64,000 bases of DNA from Terriglobia bacterium (GCA_020072585.1 JAIQGL010000021.1:124001-188000); one strand, 5' to 3'; positions 44,749-53,847 are shown, numbered from the stretch's first letter. The notes: generated by a model not told the origin, from the sequence alone. A program made the numbers and translations.

Positions 44749-45084
44749 ACCATCCCACTTCTGACCGCGTTGGTTTGCGGCACATTCATCTGGCACAATC
44801 TGACTCTTAATGCAGAGGGTTCCCTTTAGTTTGAAGCCCTTTGAAGGGATAGCGGTTGCACTTCATCAAGGGTTGCCATAGCGATGGAAACCCGTCATTG
44901 CACGGTGCAATGCAATAATTGTTTTCCATCTTCAAGCCACCCGAGTTTTTAGTTTCCATTCGGAAAAGTCAAGGGCAGCGCCTCCAACGCGGCTATGGAC
45001 GAGTGCTAAAAAGTTTGACGGTTTTGCAGCTGGCTGCTAAACTCAAGGTTTCATTGCCACTTATCCCACCGAGAAGGTTTCCAA
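44749..45084. other. Divergent intergenic region with nested inverted repeats
   Basis: 336 bases between the AsmA gene and the TPR gene, read apart from each other. The main structure is the nested palindrome at 44883-44930. No gene is supported. Confidence 0.5.
44883..44930. promoter_or_regulatory. Nested inverted repeat, operator or cruciform candidate
   Basis: An inner perfect palindrome CATTGCAC-G-GTGCAATG (44896-44912) is enclosed by outer arms GATGGAAA (44883) and TTTCCATC (44923-44930). Inner and outer arms are offset, so either two DNA-binding half-site pairs or a folded hairpin could be meant. Confidence 0.45.
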
Positions 45085-45795
45085 GTGCCAGGTTATACCC
45101 GTCGTCAGTTGAAGGAAGATAAGTTTGCCGATACCGCCCAGGGCGCGGCCCTATGGGCCACGGGTCACCGTCAAATCGTGATTTGGACGGTCGGACTTGT
45201 ATTAGTCGCCATTGTGGCCACGGCTGGCGTGATTGCCTGGCGCGGCCGCCAAATGGATCAGGCCAATACCGAGCTCTCCGCGGCCATGCGCACATTTGAG
45301 ACGCCGGTGGGGCCTGCCGCCGCTGCCGCCGGAGATACTGGCCCAACGTTCGCCACGATTGCGGACCGCGCGAAAGCGGCGGAAAAGCAGTTTGGCGCGG
45401 TTGCTGACAAGTATTCGTCTGTTTCTCCGGGAAGGATTGCCCGCTATTTGCGCGGCACCGCATTGCTGCAGGCCGGAGATAAGGCAGGCGCGGAACAAGA
45501 GCTGAAAACGGCCGCAGGCTTGAGTGACAAAGACGTTGCCGGTCTGGCCAAGATGGCGCTGGCCTCAATGTATCGGGCATCGAACCGCACACCGGAAGCC
45601 ATTGCCATTTGCAAGGAACTGGCAGACCATCCTACCGCGACTGTTCCCAAGGCGCAGGCACAGCTGGAACTGGCTGATATTTATGAGACCACTGATCCTC
45701 AGCAGGCAGCTCTGATTTATCAGCAACTGCAAAAAGATGATCCGCGTGGTCCGGCAGGACAGGTCGCCGCGCAAAGACTCTCCAAACCCAAATAA
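45085..45795 (+). CDS. YfgM-like single-span TPR protein
   Basis: 236 residues from a GTG with GAGAAGG eight bases upstream. A cytoplasmic N-terminus (MPGYTRRQLKEDKFADTAQGA) leads to one membrane helix (about 31-51) and a periplasmic tetratricopeptide domain (LRGTALLQAGDKAGAEQELK, AQLELADIYETTDPQQAALIYQQL). This is the layout of YfgM, an accessory of the SecYEG translocon linked to periplasmic chaperones. The assignment is by architecture. Confidence 0.8.
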   Translation: MPGYTRRQLKEDKFADTAQGAALWATGHRQIVIWTVGLVLVAIVATAGVIAWRGRQMDQANTELSAAMRTFETPVGPAAAAAGDTGPTFATIADRAKAAEKQFGAVADKYSSVSPGRIARYLRGTALLQAGDKAGAEQELKTAAGLSDKDVAGLAKMALASMYRASNRTPEAIAICKELADHPTATVPKAQAQLELADIYETTDPQQAALIYQQLQKDDPRGPAGQVAAQRLSKPK

Positions 45796-45957
45796 TAAGT
45801 TATTCAGCAACTCATCTTTTCACAGCAGCAGCGTAGCTCTTCCTAAAGGCAGAGCTCGCTGTTGTACAGGCGGCAACCTTCGCTGTGAATCCGCATCTGT
45901 ATTTACCAGAGGCGGCAATTCAACACTGCTGCTAAAAAAACACAGGAGTCTTAACGT

Positions 45958-46215
45958 ATGAAGTCCTTTTTGGCAGGGTTGGGAATTGGTATTGGTTTAG
46001 GCATTCTTTTTGCCCCGATGAGCGGGGAAGCCACAAGAGAAAACCTTTCACAGCGTGCCAGTGATTTGGCAGATTCAGCGCGTGACCTGGTTGACCAGGG
46101 TCGTGAGAAAGTTCGTTCCACAGTCTCAACGTTTCGCGGACAGGCCGAGCGTTTGGCCGGCAATGTGGCCAGCAATGTTCAGGAAGCCACCGGAACAGAT
46201 ACTCGTAACCTCTAA
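45958..46215 (+). CDS. YtxH-like small membrane protein
   Basis: 85 residues. A Gly-rich membrane helix (MKSFLAGLGIGIGLGILFAP) is followed by MSGEATRENL and an amphipathic Ala/Asp/Arg helix with VDQGREKVRSTVSTFRGQAE, the YtxH/gas-vesicle-GvpP-like pattern. Often stress-induced, function unclear. It is separated from neighbours by more than 130 bases on each side. Confidence 0.8.
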   Translation: MKSFLAGLGIGIGLGILFAPMSGEATRENLSQRASDLADSARDLVDQGREKVRSTVSTFRGQAERLAGNVASNVQEATGTDTRNL

Positions 46216-46234
46216 CAAAACTGCGTGATAAGAA

Positions 46235-46255
46235 GCGGCGGAGCCCGTCCGCCGC
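46235..46255 (+). terminator. GC-rich hairpin after the ytxH-like gene
   Basis: GCGGCGGA and TCCGCCGC form a perfect 8-bp stem around GCCCG, 19 bases after the stop. No T tract follows, so termination efficiency is doubtful. Confidence 0.4.
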
Positions 46256-46266
46256 CGCGCAATTCC

Positions 46267-46296
46267 TTGACACTCTCTCAGTACCCCCTTTATCCT
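46267..46296 (+). promoter_or_regulatory. Promoter of the yceD-rpmF-plsX-fabD operon
   Basis: A perfect TTGACA (46267-46272) is followed after 18 bases by TATCCT (46291-46296). It lies about 60 bases before the first gene, which has GGAGGGG as ribosome binding site. Confidence 0.55.
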
Positions 46297-46355
46297 TAGA
46301 TATTGCCCAGCGTTTCCCCCGTCAACTTTGAGTACTGAATTCTGGAGGGGCCCTT

Positions 46356-46907
46356 ATGTTTATAAAAATAAAGGATCTTGAACTCCGGAAATTGGAATTT
46401 GACGAATCTTTTGCGCCCGGCGCGATTGATTTGGGAGAAGATCAGGTGCAGACCGCACCGTTGAAGGCTTCAGGACGTGCGGAGTTGATCCGGGAAAACC
46501 GTGGCGCGCGCGAAGTTGTTGAGGACATCAGGTTTGTAGGCAAGTTGTCCACGGAAGTTCAGGTGCGATGCGCCCGTTGTCTTGATCCGGTGGATAATGT
46601 GATTGCGGAAGAATTTGACCTGCTGTACAGACCTCTGGGTGTGGACGCCAAGGGAGACGAGGTCGCAATCACTGAGGCGGAAACGGAAATTGGGTATTAT
46701 CAGGGTGAAGGACTGCTGCTGGAAGATGTCTTAAAAGAGCAGATCCTGCTGGCCCTGCCGGCGAAGCAGGTTTGCCGAGCCAGTTGCAAAGGGCTCTGCC
46801 CGCAGTGCGGCACGAACCTGAATCTGGAAAGCTGTGATTGTGTGAGCACAATGCCAGACGTCCGCTGGGCAGCGCTTGAAGATATTCGCAAGAAGTTGGA
46901 AAGATAG
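46356..46907 (+). CDS. yceD: YceD/DUF177 family protein
   Basis: 183 residues. The family pattern is a beta-rich N-half with VRCARCLDPVDN and a Cys-rich C-end, CRASCKGLCPQCGTNLN. YceD is linked to 23S rRNA accumulation and its gene is regularly found in front of rpmF, as here (70-base gap). The Cys residues could bind zinc. Confidence 0.9.
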   Translation: MFIKIKDLELRKLEFDESFAPGAIDLGEDQVQTAPLKASGRAELIRENRGAREVVEDIRFVGKLSTEVQVRCARCLDPVDNVIAEEFDLLYRPLGVDAKGDEVAITEAETEIGYYQGEGLLLEDVLKEQILLALPAKQVCRASCKGLCPQCGTNLNLESCDCVSTMPDVRWAALEDIRKKLER

Positions 46908-46977
46908 ATTTTAGAAAGATCGACAAAGAATTGTGCGTCCGGTCTATGTGCCGGCGCCAAGAGGGAAAGGAACCAAA

Positions 46978-47163
46978 ATGCCAAATCCAAAACGGCGGCA
47001 CTCAAAGGCACGGACATCGAGTCGCCGCGCCCATGATTTTCTTACCGCGCACTCAGCTTCGGAGTGTCCGAACTGCCATGAGAAGAAGATGCCGCATCGC
47101 GTGTGCGGAAAATGCGGGTATTACAAAGGCCGGGAAGTGGTGCAGGCAAAAGAAAACGCCTAA
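46978..47163 (+). CDS. rpmF: 50S ribosomal protein L32
   Basis: 61 residues from ATG 46978, with AGGGAAAGGAA upstream. The opening MPNPKRRHSKARTSSRRAHD is diagnostic of L32, and four Cys (CPNCHEKK, CGKCGYYKG) form the zinc ribbon of the C+ paralogue, so zinc-replete growth is presumed. The stop is directly followed by the plsX start. Confidence 0.97.
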   Translation: MPNPKRRHSKARTSSRRAHDFLTAHSASECPNCHEKKMPHRVCGKCGYYKGREVVQAKENA

Positions 47164-48246
47164 GTGCAGAAGACGCCAGTGGAAACCGTAATAGCTGTTG
47201 ACGCAATGGGTGCCGACCGGCATCCCCGGCCTGAGATCGAAGGGGCACTGCTGGCAGCGCGCCATTATGGAGTTCGCGTATTGCTGGTAGGGCCGGAAGA
47301 ACGGCTGCGCCAGGAACTGGCCGGCCATCCTTCAGCGCACAACCTGCCCATTGACATCGTCAATGCCACTCAGGTCATTGAAATGGAAGAAAAGGCCGTG
47401 CAGGCGGTGCGCGCCAAGCGCGACTCCAGCATGCACGTGGGCTTGCGCCTGGTGAAAGAAAAGCGCGCCGTAGGTTTTGTTACCGCAGGCAATACCGGCG
47501 CTGCAATGGCTGCGGCAAAAATGGTCCTGGGGGCCTTGCCCGGTGTTGATCGTCCCGCGCTGGCAAGCGTGTTTCCAACTTCCGCGGGCAAGCTCAAACC
47601 TTCCATTCTGATTGATGTTGGCGCCAATGTTGATTCCAAACCGCACAACCTGGCGCAGTTCGCGCTGATGGGCGCAATGTACTACCGGGCCATTTTCAAG
47701 AATGCCCGGCCCACGGTTGGCCTGCTTTCCGTTGGCGAAGAGGAAATTAAGGGCAACGATCTCACGCGCAAGGCCCATGCGCTGTTCAAAGAATTGCCAC
47801 TCAACTTTGTCGGCAACGTGGAAGGCCGCGACCTCTACAACGGCAAGGTGGACGTAATCGTCTGCGATGGATTTGTCGGCAACGTGGCGTTGAAGATTTC
47901 CGAAGGGCTGGTGGAGGCGGTACGCTTCCTGCTGAAAGAGTCGCTGACCTCGACCATCACTTCGCAGGTGGGAGCGCTACTGGCGCGCAAAGCGTTCGCC
48001 AACTTCGGCCGCAAGCTTGATTACGCCGAGTACGGCGGAGCGCCTCTGCTGGGACTGAAAGGAGTTGCCATTGTTGGGCATGGACGCTCCAACGCTAACG
48101 CCATTAAGAACGCCATTCGTGTGGCCAAAGAATTTTACGAATCGGGAATCAATACGCATATAGAGCAGCAGCTCAGCGCCGCGCGATCTGAATCCCCGCG
48201 CTCAGAGATCTTGATCAGCGCCGGCAAGACGGAAGAGTCCGCATGA
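47164..48246 (+). CDS. plsX: Phosphate acyltransferase PlsX
   Basis: 360 residues with a GTG start immediately after the rpmF stop. Conserved segments are IAVDAMGADRHP, GFVTAGNTGAAMAAA, LIDVGANVDSKPHNLAQFA, LLSVGEEEIKGN and VICDGFVGNVALK. It converts acyl-ACP to acyl phosphate for the PlsY step of phospholipid synthesis. It overlaps fabD by four bases, so the fabH gene usually found next is missing here. Confidence 0.96.
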   Translation: MQKTPVETVIAVDAMGADRHPRPEIEGALLAARHYGVRVLLVGPEERLRQELAGHPSAHNLPIDIVNATQVIEMEEKAVQAVRAKRDSSMHVGLRLVKEKRAVGFVTAGNTGAAMAAAKMVLGALPGVDRPALASVFPTSAGKLKPSILIDVGANVDSKPHNLAQFALMGAMYYRAIFKNARPTVGLLSVGEEEIKGNDLTRKAHALFKELPLNFVGNVEGRDLYNGKVDVIVCDGFVGNVALKISEGLVEAVRFLLKESLTSTITSQVGALLARKAFANFGRKLDYAEYGGAPLLGLKGVAIVGHGRSNANAIKNAIRVAKEFYESGINTHIEQQLSAARSESPRSEILISAGKTEESA

Positions 48247-49196
48247 GCCATGGCCCGGTTGCTTTTCTTTTTCCTGGACAGGGATCGCAAGCGGCAGGCA
48301 TGGGCAAAGAGCTGGCAGCCCTCTATCCGGTTGCACGGCATACCTTTCTGGAAGCCGATGACGCGCTTGGTTTTTCCATCTCACAGCTTTGCTTTGAAGG
48401 GCCTGACGAGCAGCTCAAGCTGACGGAAAATACTCAGCCCGCCATTCTTACCATGAGCACCGCGGTGGCGCGCGTGCTGCAGGAAAAGGGAATTGTTCCT
48501 CAATTTACCGCTGGGCATAGCCTGGGAGAGTATTCCGCTCACGTGGCCGCCGGAACTATTCCGTTTGTCGAAGCCGTTCGCACGGTACGCAATCGCGGCC
48601 GTTATATGCAGGAAGCCGTACCTGCCGGCGAAGGCGGCATGGCGGCAATTCTGGGAATGCCACTGGACCAGCTCCAGCAGGTTTGTGCCGACGCGGCGCA
48701 AGGCGAGGTTGTGTCTCCGGCGAACATCAACTCACCCGACCAGATTGTGATCTCCGGACATCAGAAAGCCGTTGAACGCGCCGCTGATCTGGCCAAGCAG
48801 CGCGGCGCCAAACGGGCCATAATGCTGGTGGTGAGCGCACCGTTCCACTGTGCGCTGATGCAGCCGGCCCAGGACCACCTGGCGAAAGACCTGCAATTAC
48901 TGCATTTCAACAATCCTGAAGTGCCGGTAATCAGCAACATTGATGCCGCGCCGAAAACCACAGGAGAAGGTTCGCGGCAGGCCCTTGTGCGTCAGGTTAC
49001 GGGCGCGGTGCAGTGGGCGAGCTCCATGCAGACGCTGGTCGGGCTGGGAGTTAAGACATTCGTTGAAGTTGGTCCGGGGAAGGTGCTCACCGGACTCATG
49101 CGCCAGATCGATCGCTCACAGACGTGCCTGAACGCCGAAGACGAAGCGTCAGTCCAGAAGGTAAGCAATCTGTTTGCCGCTGCGGCGAAAGAGTAA
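48243..49196 (+). CDS. fabD: Malonyl-CoA:ACP transacylase
   Basis: 317 residues. The nucleophile is S93 in GHSLGEY, paired with H202 (SAPFHCALM), and the N-terminal FPGQGSQAAGM forms the oxyanion loop. It loads malonyl groups on ACP for fatty acid elongation. Start overlaps the plsX stop (ATGA). The operon ends here; fabG and acpP are not in the window. Confidence 0.96.
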   Translation: MSHGPVAFLFPGQGSQAAGMGKELAALYPVARHTFLEADDALGFSISQLCFEGPDEQLKLTENTQPAILTMSTAVARVLQEKGIVPQFTAGHSLGEYSAHVAAGTIPFVEAVRTVRNRGRYMQEAVPAGEGGMAAILGMPLDQLQQVCADAAQGEVVSPANINSPDQIVISGHQKAVERAADLAKQRGAKRAIMLVVSAPFHCALMQPAQDHLAKDLQLLHFNNPEVPVISNIDAAPKTTGEGSRQALVRQVTGAVQWASSMQTLVGLGVKTFVEVGPGKVLTGLMRQIDRSQTCLNAEDEASVQKVSNLFAAAAKE

Positions 49197-49241
49197 CCCT
49201 GCCTCCGACAGATTCCAATTGAGACGGCAACGTGAACGCTT

Positions 49242-49721
49242 CTACTGCTGCCCGCGACACAAGACTTTCATGGGAGAATCAGTCACGGTCCTGGATTTCT
49301 TTTCCACCCACATGGACCTGGGTTCCGCGCGATTGTTGATGGTTACCACGATAATCACGCCACTGGGCGAGACGAAATCTTTCTTGGGCGGCTCCAGGGC
49401 GCAATCCACCTGATGGCTGGTGATAGCGCCGTACTCGCCGGAAGGGCCCCAATCGAGCTTGAATTGATTGATGGTGTAGGAAGAATATTTTTCCGGATGC
49501 TGTTTCCAGTTCGCGTCAGCGTAATAGATGCCGTAGGCGGTCTCAAAATCTTTTTGCTCAATGGCGTGGAAAAAATTATTGATGACCTTCTTTTCCGAGT
49601 CGTAACGGGTCAGATACAGATAGACCGTTACAGCAAGAACCACCACGATGACGGTGGCTATGATCCTCCGGCGTTTCTGGGCCGGCCGCGGATCGTATTC
49701 TTTTGCATCCATCAAAGCCAT
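49242..49721 (-). CDS. Single-span membrane protein of unknown function
   Basis: 159 residues from the ATG at 49721, chosen for AAGGA eight bases upstream; an earlier ATG at 49793 would overlap the permease gene. A cytoplasmic Arg/Lys-rich start, one helix (about 20-40) and an outer domain with INNFFHAIEQKDFETAYGIYY, a pattern of NTF2-like or DUF4878-type domains. It follows the ABC permease gene by 10 bases and may belong to that operon. Confidence 0.65.
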   Translation of the reverse strand: MALMDAKEYDPRPAQKRRRIIATVIVVVLAVTVYLYLTRYDSEKKVINNFFHAIEQKDFETAYGIYYADANWKQHPEKYSSYTINQFKLDWGPSGEYGAITSHQVDCALEPPKKDFVSPSGVIIVVTINNRAEPRSMWVEKKSRTVTDSPMKVLCRGQQ

Positions 49722-49731
49722 GCGAGTGTCC

Positions 49732-50862
49732 TTAGAGAGTTCGTTTGAACAACAGGGTTGAGAGCGCGAAAGCAACCATGGCGAACCCACCAAGATACAG
49801 CAGGTCAGGCCAGATTGCAGCTATGCCCACGCCTTTGAGCAGTACCGCCTTAAAGCCCCGCACTGAGTAGGTAAAAGGGTCAATCCAGGCGATCCATTGC
49901 AGCCATTTGGGAAAAGCCTGGATCGGATAAATAGCGCCGCTGGGAAAATACAGCAGCGTGTTGAGAATGCCGAAGACCGCGCGCGGAATCAGCGGATCGC
50001 TTACCCGCACCATCATGACAAACATCATGGAGATGAAGGCGAATGAAGTGGCGGCGATCAAAAGAAAGAGCCAGAGAAGATTTGCCAGTTGAAATGTTGA
50101 TCCTACGCCGGCGATCAACGACCCGAGAAGTGTAAGCACGATTCCGGCCCCCATGGCCTTGAGCGCGCCGGCAACATTCAGACCCGCCACCAGTTCCAGT
50201 TTTGTGATGGGCGTGACCAGGTAGCCTTCATGGACGCCGCGCGCCTTATCGTCGATATAGACGATTCCTCCGCCGATCATCACGCTGACGAACATGGCCA
50301 GCGTAATGGAGCCGGGCAAAAGATATTTCATATATTCGATGTATGGATAAAGTTCCACGACTTGCAGCGCGGTTTGCTGCACCACGCGCGGCTGGACCTC
50401 CGGCTGGTTCAGCGCTTCCACCAGTTGCGTAAGCTGGTCTTCAAAGGTGGCGGTCATGAAGTTGTCAGTGTTGTCGAGCACCAGCCCAATGTGCGGACGT
50501 GCATGCGCATACACATCGCGTGAGAACTGCGGCGGAATCACGAGCCCGGCGTTCAAGTCGCCGCGGCGCACGGCAGCTACCATGGCTTGCTCGTCACTGT
50601 AAACAATCGGCTGAAAAGTCCGGGCATTGCTCTGCACGGCGCGCAGAGCCTCAATCACGCGAATGGCCTGGGGACCTGTGTCATGAGAGACGATGCCCAT
50701 CTTCGCATCCTTGATTTTGCCGCCAAAAGCGTTGCCCAGCACGATGAGCTGAACGAGAGGAAAGACCATGGCGGCCACCATGAGCGCAGGTGAGCGGAAG
50801 AATTTGCGCAGGTCGCGTTCCACGATGGCCATCATGCGCCCGCTTTGGAAGAAGTTGAGCAT
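49732..50862 (-). CDS. ABC-2 type transporter permease
   Basis: 376 residues with the ABC-2 layout: an N-terminal helix (about 22-42), a large outer domain to about residue 170, then five helices. The signature-like segment PRAVFGILNTLLYFPSGAIYPIQAFPKW is split near the end of the membrane domain. It resembles YbhR/YhhJ-type exporters of drugs or other hydrophobic molecules. A single permease is present, so it may act as a homodimer. It follows the ATPase by three bases. Confidence 0.9.
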   Translation of the reverse strand: MLNFFQSGRMMAIVERDLRKFFRSPALMVAAMVFPLVQLIVLGNAFGGKIKDAKMGIVSHDTGPQAIRVIEALRAVQSNARTFQPIVYSDEQAMVAAVRRGDLNAGLVIPPQFSRDVYAHARPHIGLVLDNTDNFMTATFEDQLTQLVEALNQPEVQPRVVQQTALQVVELYPYIEYMKYLLPGSITLAMFVSVMIGGGIVYIDDKARGVHEGYLVTPITKLELVAGLNVAGALKAMGAGIVLTLLGSLIAGVGSTFQLANLLWLFLLIAATSFAFISMMFVMMVRVSDPLIPRAVFGILNTLLYFPSGAIYPIQAFPKWLQWIAWIDPFTYSVRGFKAVLLKGVGIAAIWPDLLYLGGFAMVAFALSTLLFKRTL

Positions 50863-50865
50863 CGA

Positions 50866-51861
50866 TCACTTGCCCCAGGCCACGGGAGACACGTAAAGCG
50901 GCGAATCCACCATCTGGTCGCGCAGCTGTCTGCCGGTGTAATGGACAAAGACGTCATCGAGCGTCGTGCTCTGGACGGTCAGAGTTTTTACCACAACGTT
51001 CGAGCGCACGGCGGCTTCCACCAGAGCGGTTGTGGTCTTCGATCCATCGTCGGTCAGGATGCGGTACATGTCCGCGCCTTCCGGCTGGATGGAATTTACC
51101 GCGGCGAGCTTTTCCAGCGTCTGCTGCCAGCCTGCAGGAGGCTGAAGGAACTGGGCCTCAATCACGCTGGAACCTGGGATGCTGCTTTTGAGGGCGCGCG
51201 GCGTATCTAAAGCCACTAATTTACCGTGATCGACAATGGCAATGCGGTCGCAAAGACGGTCGGCTTCGTCCATGTAGTGTGTTGTGATCAACACGGTGAG
51301 GTTACGCTTGTGCTTGATGCTGGTGATCATCTCCCAGACGGCAACGCGGGAGACGGGATCAAGGCCGGTGGTGGGCTCGTCAAGAAAAAAGATCCTTGGG
51401 CGGTGCACCAGCCCGCGCGCAATCTCCAGGCGCCGTCGCATGCCGCCGGAAAGATTTCTTGCCGGAGCATCACGCCACTGGTTCAGGTCAACCAGCTCCA
51501 GCAGTTCGTCAATCGACTTTTCCCGGTCAGCAGCTGGGATTCCATAGAGCTTGGAGTAGATGCTCAGGTTCTCCCATACGGTGAGATCGCCGTCACTGGT
51601 CATAGCTTGCGGAATCACGCCCATGGAACGGCGTGCACGGTCGGGGTCTTTGCGCACGTCAGCACCCTCAATGATGGCGGTGCCCGAGGTGATGTCCAGC
51701 AGCGTGGTCATCATGCGGATCAGAGTCGATTTACCGGCGCCATTCGGACCCAGAAGACCAAAGATCTCACCTTCTTCCACGAAGAAAGAGACACCATCCA
51801 CAGCGGTGAAGTTCCCAAAGCGCTTTACGATGTCGACGACTTGTATTGCATGCTGCGCCAT
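50866..51861 (-). CDS. ABC transporter ATP-binding protein
   Basis: 331 residues. Walker A is GPNGAGKST (38-46), the signature is LSGGMRRRLEIARGL and Walker B runs FFLDEPTTGLDP. The extended C-terminal domain of about 100 residues is of the DrrA/YbhF type. The ATG overlaps the stop of the HlyD gene (TGATG), so both are translated together. Confidence 0.95.
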   Translation of the reverse strand: MAQHAIQVVDIVKRFGNFTAVDGVSFFVEEGEIFGLLGPNGAGKSTLIRMMTTLLDITSGTAIIEGADVRKDPDRARRSMGVIPQAMTSDGDLTVWENLSIYSKLYGIPAADREKSIDELLELVDLNQWRDAPARNLSGGMRRRLEIARGLVHRPRIFFLDEPTTGLDPVSRVAVWEMITSIKHKRNLTVLITTHYMDEADRLCDRIAIVDHGKLVALDTPRALKSSIPGSSVIEAQFLQPPAGWQQTLEKLAAVNSIQPEGADMYRILTDDGSKTTTALVEAAVRSNVVVKTLTVQSTTLDDVFVHYTGRQLRDQMVDSPLYVSPVAWGK

Positions 51862-52925
51862 CAGTGGCCTTCCACTTTGGAGTTAGGGACCAGAATTTCC
51901 GCGGTCATTCCGGGAACCAGTGTCTTCTTGCCGTTCTCGACCGCCAGTTTGAGTGCGATTGCCTTGATGTCACGCTTACGGCGGTTTACATCGCGCTGCG
52001 TGGCGAAGTCCGCTTCCGGCGCCTTGAAAATGATTTTGCCGGAAATAATTTCACCCGAAGGCAGCCGGGCTTTGAGTTGATCACCCAGAGCGATGTGGTC
52101 CGCCTGCGTTTCAGGAATTGCCGCACGCACCCAGATGTCGCTCAGATCAGTAATAATGACAATCGGCTGACCAAGGTTGACGACTTCTCCTTCACGCGCG
52201 GCACGAACTGTTACGGTTCCACTTATCGGCGCAGTGACTTTTGTATATCCCAGACGCGTTTCGGCAGCCTCAAGCTGCGCCTTGGCATTGAGCTGCTGCG
52301 CCTGTGTGGATGCCACGGTGCTCTGGGCCGCCTGGGTCTGGCGTGTGCGCGCCTGCGCCGTTTCCAGATCGGCTTGCGCGGCATGGGACTGGTCTTCCGC
52401 TGCGCGGACCAGAGCTTCCTGAGCTTTCAACTGCGCCGCTGCCTGGTCGGCCTGTTGTTGTGATGCGATGCCCTGCTGTGCCAGAGCAACGGCGCGCCGC
52501 GTATCACCCTGAATACGCTGCAGGTCAGCCTGCGCCTGCAACAATGCTGCCTGCGCGGCACGCAGGCGGGCCTGAGCATTGACCACGCCACTGGAGGTTT
52601 CTCCCGCGGTCTGTTGCTCGGTGGCGCGCGTCTGGGATACCTGGTGGCGAAGGCTGGCGAGCACGGCCTTGGCGGCCTGGCGATCGGCGGTGAGTTCCTG
52701 CGCATCAAGCACGGCGATTGTGTCACCGGCTTTGACCTCAGTGCCTTCGTCCACCGCAAGGCGTTCAATGCGCCCGCTGATTTTGGGGCTGACCACGACC
52801 TGGTTGGCGTCCACGGTGCCGATCAGAACGAGATCAGAAGAATGGTCACTGGAGAAAAAGTAGTACGCCGCTGCGATGATCAGCAGCAGGCCGAGAAACG
52901 CGAAAAATCTGTTGCGCGTGTTCAT
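51861..52925 (-). CDS. HlyD-family membrane fusion protein
   Basis: 354 residues from the ATG at 52925, which overlaps the TetR stop (ATGA). One N-terminal membrane helix (about 7-25), a lipoyl-like hairpin (SPKISGRIERLAVDEGTEVK), a long Ala/Gln-rich coiled coil (about 70-205) and the beta-barrel domain (LGYTKVTAPISGTVTVRAAR). It would bridge the inner-membrane ABC complex to an outer-membrane channel, like YbhG. No TolC-type gene is adjacent. Confidence 0.93.
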   Translation of the reverse strand: MNTRNRFFAFLGLLLIIAAAYYFFSSDHSSDLVLIGTVDANQVVVSPKISGRIERLAVDEGTEVKAGDTIAVLDAQELTADRQAAKAVLASLRHQVSQTRATEQQTAGETSSGVVNAQARLRAAQAALLQAQADLQRIQGDTRRAVALAQQGIASQQQADQAAAQLKAQEALVRAAEDQSHAAQADLETAQARTRQTQAAQSTVASTQAQQLNAKAQLEAAETRLGYTKVTAPISGTVTVRAAREGEVVNLGQPIVIITDLSDIWVRAAIPETQADHIALGDQLKARLPSGEIISGKIIFKAPEADFATQRDVNRRKRDIKAIALKLAVENGKKTLVPGMTAEILVPNSKVEGH

Positions 52926-53605
52926 GGTTTGCAGGCGTCCCGTGCCGCCGGAGTAAGAATGGCAGCGCAAATAAAATCAAGTACGGCCGCGCGCCGTTGC
53001 GCGATCCGCTCCGGAGAGCTGGGATCGCCGGCATGCATCAACTGCTGGGCGGGCATACTGATGAAATAGAAAACAATGGTGCCGATGATCGATGTGACGG
53101 TGTGTATGGGATCGACGCGGCGGAAATCGCCGGAGGCAATCCCCTCATTCATGAGTTTTTCCAGGCGGTTATACAAAGGCTTGCCGTGTCTCTCCATGAC
53201 TTTGCTGGCGGCGGGAGAGAGTGCGCGGCCAGCGCTGCGCATAAATTCGCGCTGCACCAGGCGCGGATATACCGGCGCACTAGCGATATAGTCAAAGTGG
53301 GTGCGCACATAGAGCAGCAATTTCTCACGCGGAGGCAGGTCGGTGCGCTCCAGCACGGCCATCACCCGCTCACGCAGACCGGAAAAGACCTGCTCCAGGG
53401 CAGCGGCATACAGGCCTTCTTTATCCTTGAAGTAGTAATAGAGCAGGGCTTTGTTGACGCCGGCACGGCGGGCAATCTCGTCCGTGCGCGCGCCGGCGAC
53501 GCCCTCATAGGAAAACTCTTCCAGGGCGGCTTTCAGGATGGCCGCACGGGTTTTTTCGGGCTCGCCACGCGAGCCTGATTTGCCGGATTTGATTGCTGAC
53601 GGCAT
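52922..53605 (-). CDS. TetR/AcrR-family regulator of the export operon
   Basis: 227 residues. The helix-turn-helix is at about 30-62 (VAGARTDEIARRAGVNKALLYYYFKDKEGL), a typical TetR layout with a variable ligand domain behind. It is the first gene of the operon tetR-hlyD-ATPase-permease, the order seen for CecR with YbhG/F/S/R. A near-palindrome covers the bases just upstream of its start, so autorepression is likely. Confidence 0.94.
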   Translation of the reverse strand: MPSAIKSGKSGSRGEPEKTRAAILKAALEEFSYEGVAGARTDEIARRAGVNKALLYYYFKDKEGLYAAALEQVFSGLRERVMAVLERTDLPPREKLLLYVRTHFDYIASAPVYPRLVQREFMRSAGRALSPAASKVMERHGKPLYNRLEKLMNEGIASGDFRRVDPIHTVTSIIGTIVFYFISMPAQQLMHAGDPSSPERIAQRRAAVLDFICAAILTPAARDACKP

Positions 53606-53606
53606 T

Positions 53607-53624
53607 TAATTAACTGGTTATTTA
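53607..53624 (-). promoter_or_regulatory. Candidate TetR operator (TAAnTAACnnGTTAnTTA)
   Basis: An 18-base imperfect palindrome, 14 of 18 positions symmetric, lies 2-19 bases upstream of the TetR start codon in otherwise AT-rich DNA. Its length and half-site spacing suit a TetR-family dimer. Binding there would block the operon start and perhaps ribosome loading. Confidence 0.5.
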
Positions 53625-53847
53625 ATTATCAGGCAAAAATAGGTCCCGCGCAAATGGGTTTTTCCAGGAGTCCAAGTCGCCGACAATCGCATCGTAATCT
53701 CCGCAAAAAATGGGGGTTTGGCGCCGATGCGTGGCCCCACGGTTGCAAAATGTTCCTCACTGCATAGCGGGATTTCAGAGGAAGAAGAATGCAGTTTGTT
53801 AAAATGAATGGTTTGCCTTTCTCCATCACGTCATACTTAGGAATTGA

